A stretch of DNA of 7,930 bases, taken from positions 1 through 7,930 of the forward strand of contig DNYS01000127.1 in the NCBI GenBank assembly GCA_003506735.1, written 5' to 3'. Below the pieces are notes generated by a model. It made no database searches. It had not been told where the DNA came from and worked only from the letters and a program-made list of their open reading frames with translations. This DNA is from Nitrospinota bacterium. GTDB lineage: Bacteria; UBA8248. This document shows positions 7,902 to 7,930 of this stretch, piece by piece (the first letter of the stretch is position 1; each line of letters begins with the position of its first letter). Position numbers and translations under genes: made by a program.

Positions 7902-7930
7902 AAGTCCACAAAGTCTGTAAAAAGATACCC

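Noticed and set aside
7759..7911. 51-codon N-terminal extension of ACAD-2
   Set aside because: The segment is basic and unlike any ACAD N terminus, and GAGGGA sits 6 nt before ATG 7758, which begins at the usual ACAD position.

Overview
The window looks like a chromosomal segment of a GC-rich bacterium (by eye about 60% G+C in the genes). Nothing in it fixes the taxon. The mix of a stand-alone GAF protein, a fumC fumarase and an acyl-CoA dehydrogenase/3-hydroxyacyl-CoA dehydrogenase cluster would suit an uncultured deltaproteobacterium-like or other soil or marine Gram-negative lineage, but that is a weak inference.

Left part, mostly plus strand: the 3' end of a GAF-domain protein runs in from the left edge (1-393). 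Next comes the decayed C-terminal part of an amidohydrolase gene on the minus strand (457 to about 855), with several in-frame stops. It abuts an intact class II fumarase gene, fumC (880-2271), which has its own strong ribosome binding site.

Middle: a complete 846-bp IS5-family insertion sequence (2389-3234) has a single intact DDE transposase and 17-bp terminal inverted repeats, and probably duplicated a TA. It sits in the gap between fumC and the genes that converge on it from the right, so it breaks no recognisable gene. The short flanks (2272-2388 and 3235-3335) hold nothing else I can support.

Right part, minus strand: four closely packed genes read from right to left as one likely operon. 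They encode an acyl-CoA dehydrogenase homologue (ACAD-2, 6550-7758), a second paralogous one (ACAD-1, 5324-6508), a medium-chain zinc-type alcohol dehydrogenase (4286-5320) and a 3-hydroxyacyl-CoA dehydrogenase (3336-4274). Gaps are 41, 3 and 11 nt. An AT-rich leader (7759-7930) upstream holds an inverted repeat and a hairpin. The set points to oxidation of an acyl-CoA and its hydroxylated product. No enoyl-CoA hydratase, thiolase or CoA ligase is in view, so the substrate is unknown.

The most interesting point is that the two acyl-CoA dehydrogenases look degenerate in complementary ways. ACAD-2 keeps the TEPGSGTD flavin/substrate loop but has lost the C-terminal FAD-contacting motifs. ACAD-1 keeps the C-terminal motifs but has lost the loop. 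Neither has the catalytic glutamate in its usual place. An obligate heteromer with half the usual number of FAD sites, or unusual chemistry, is worth testing.
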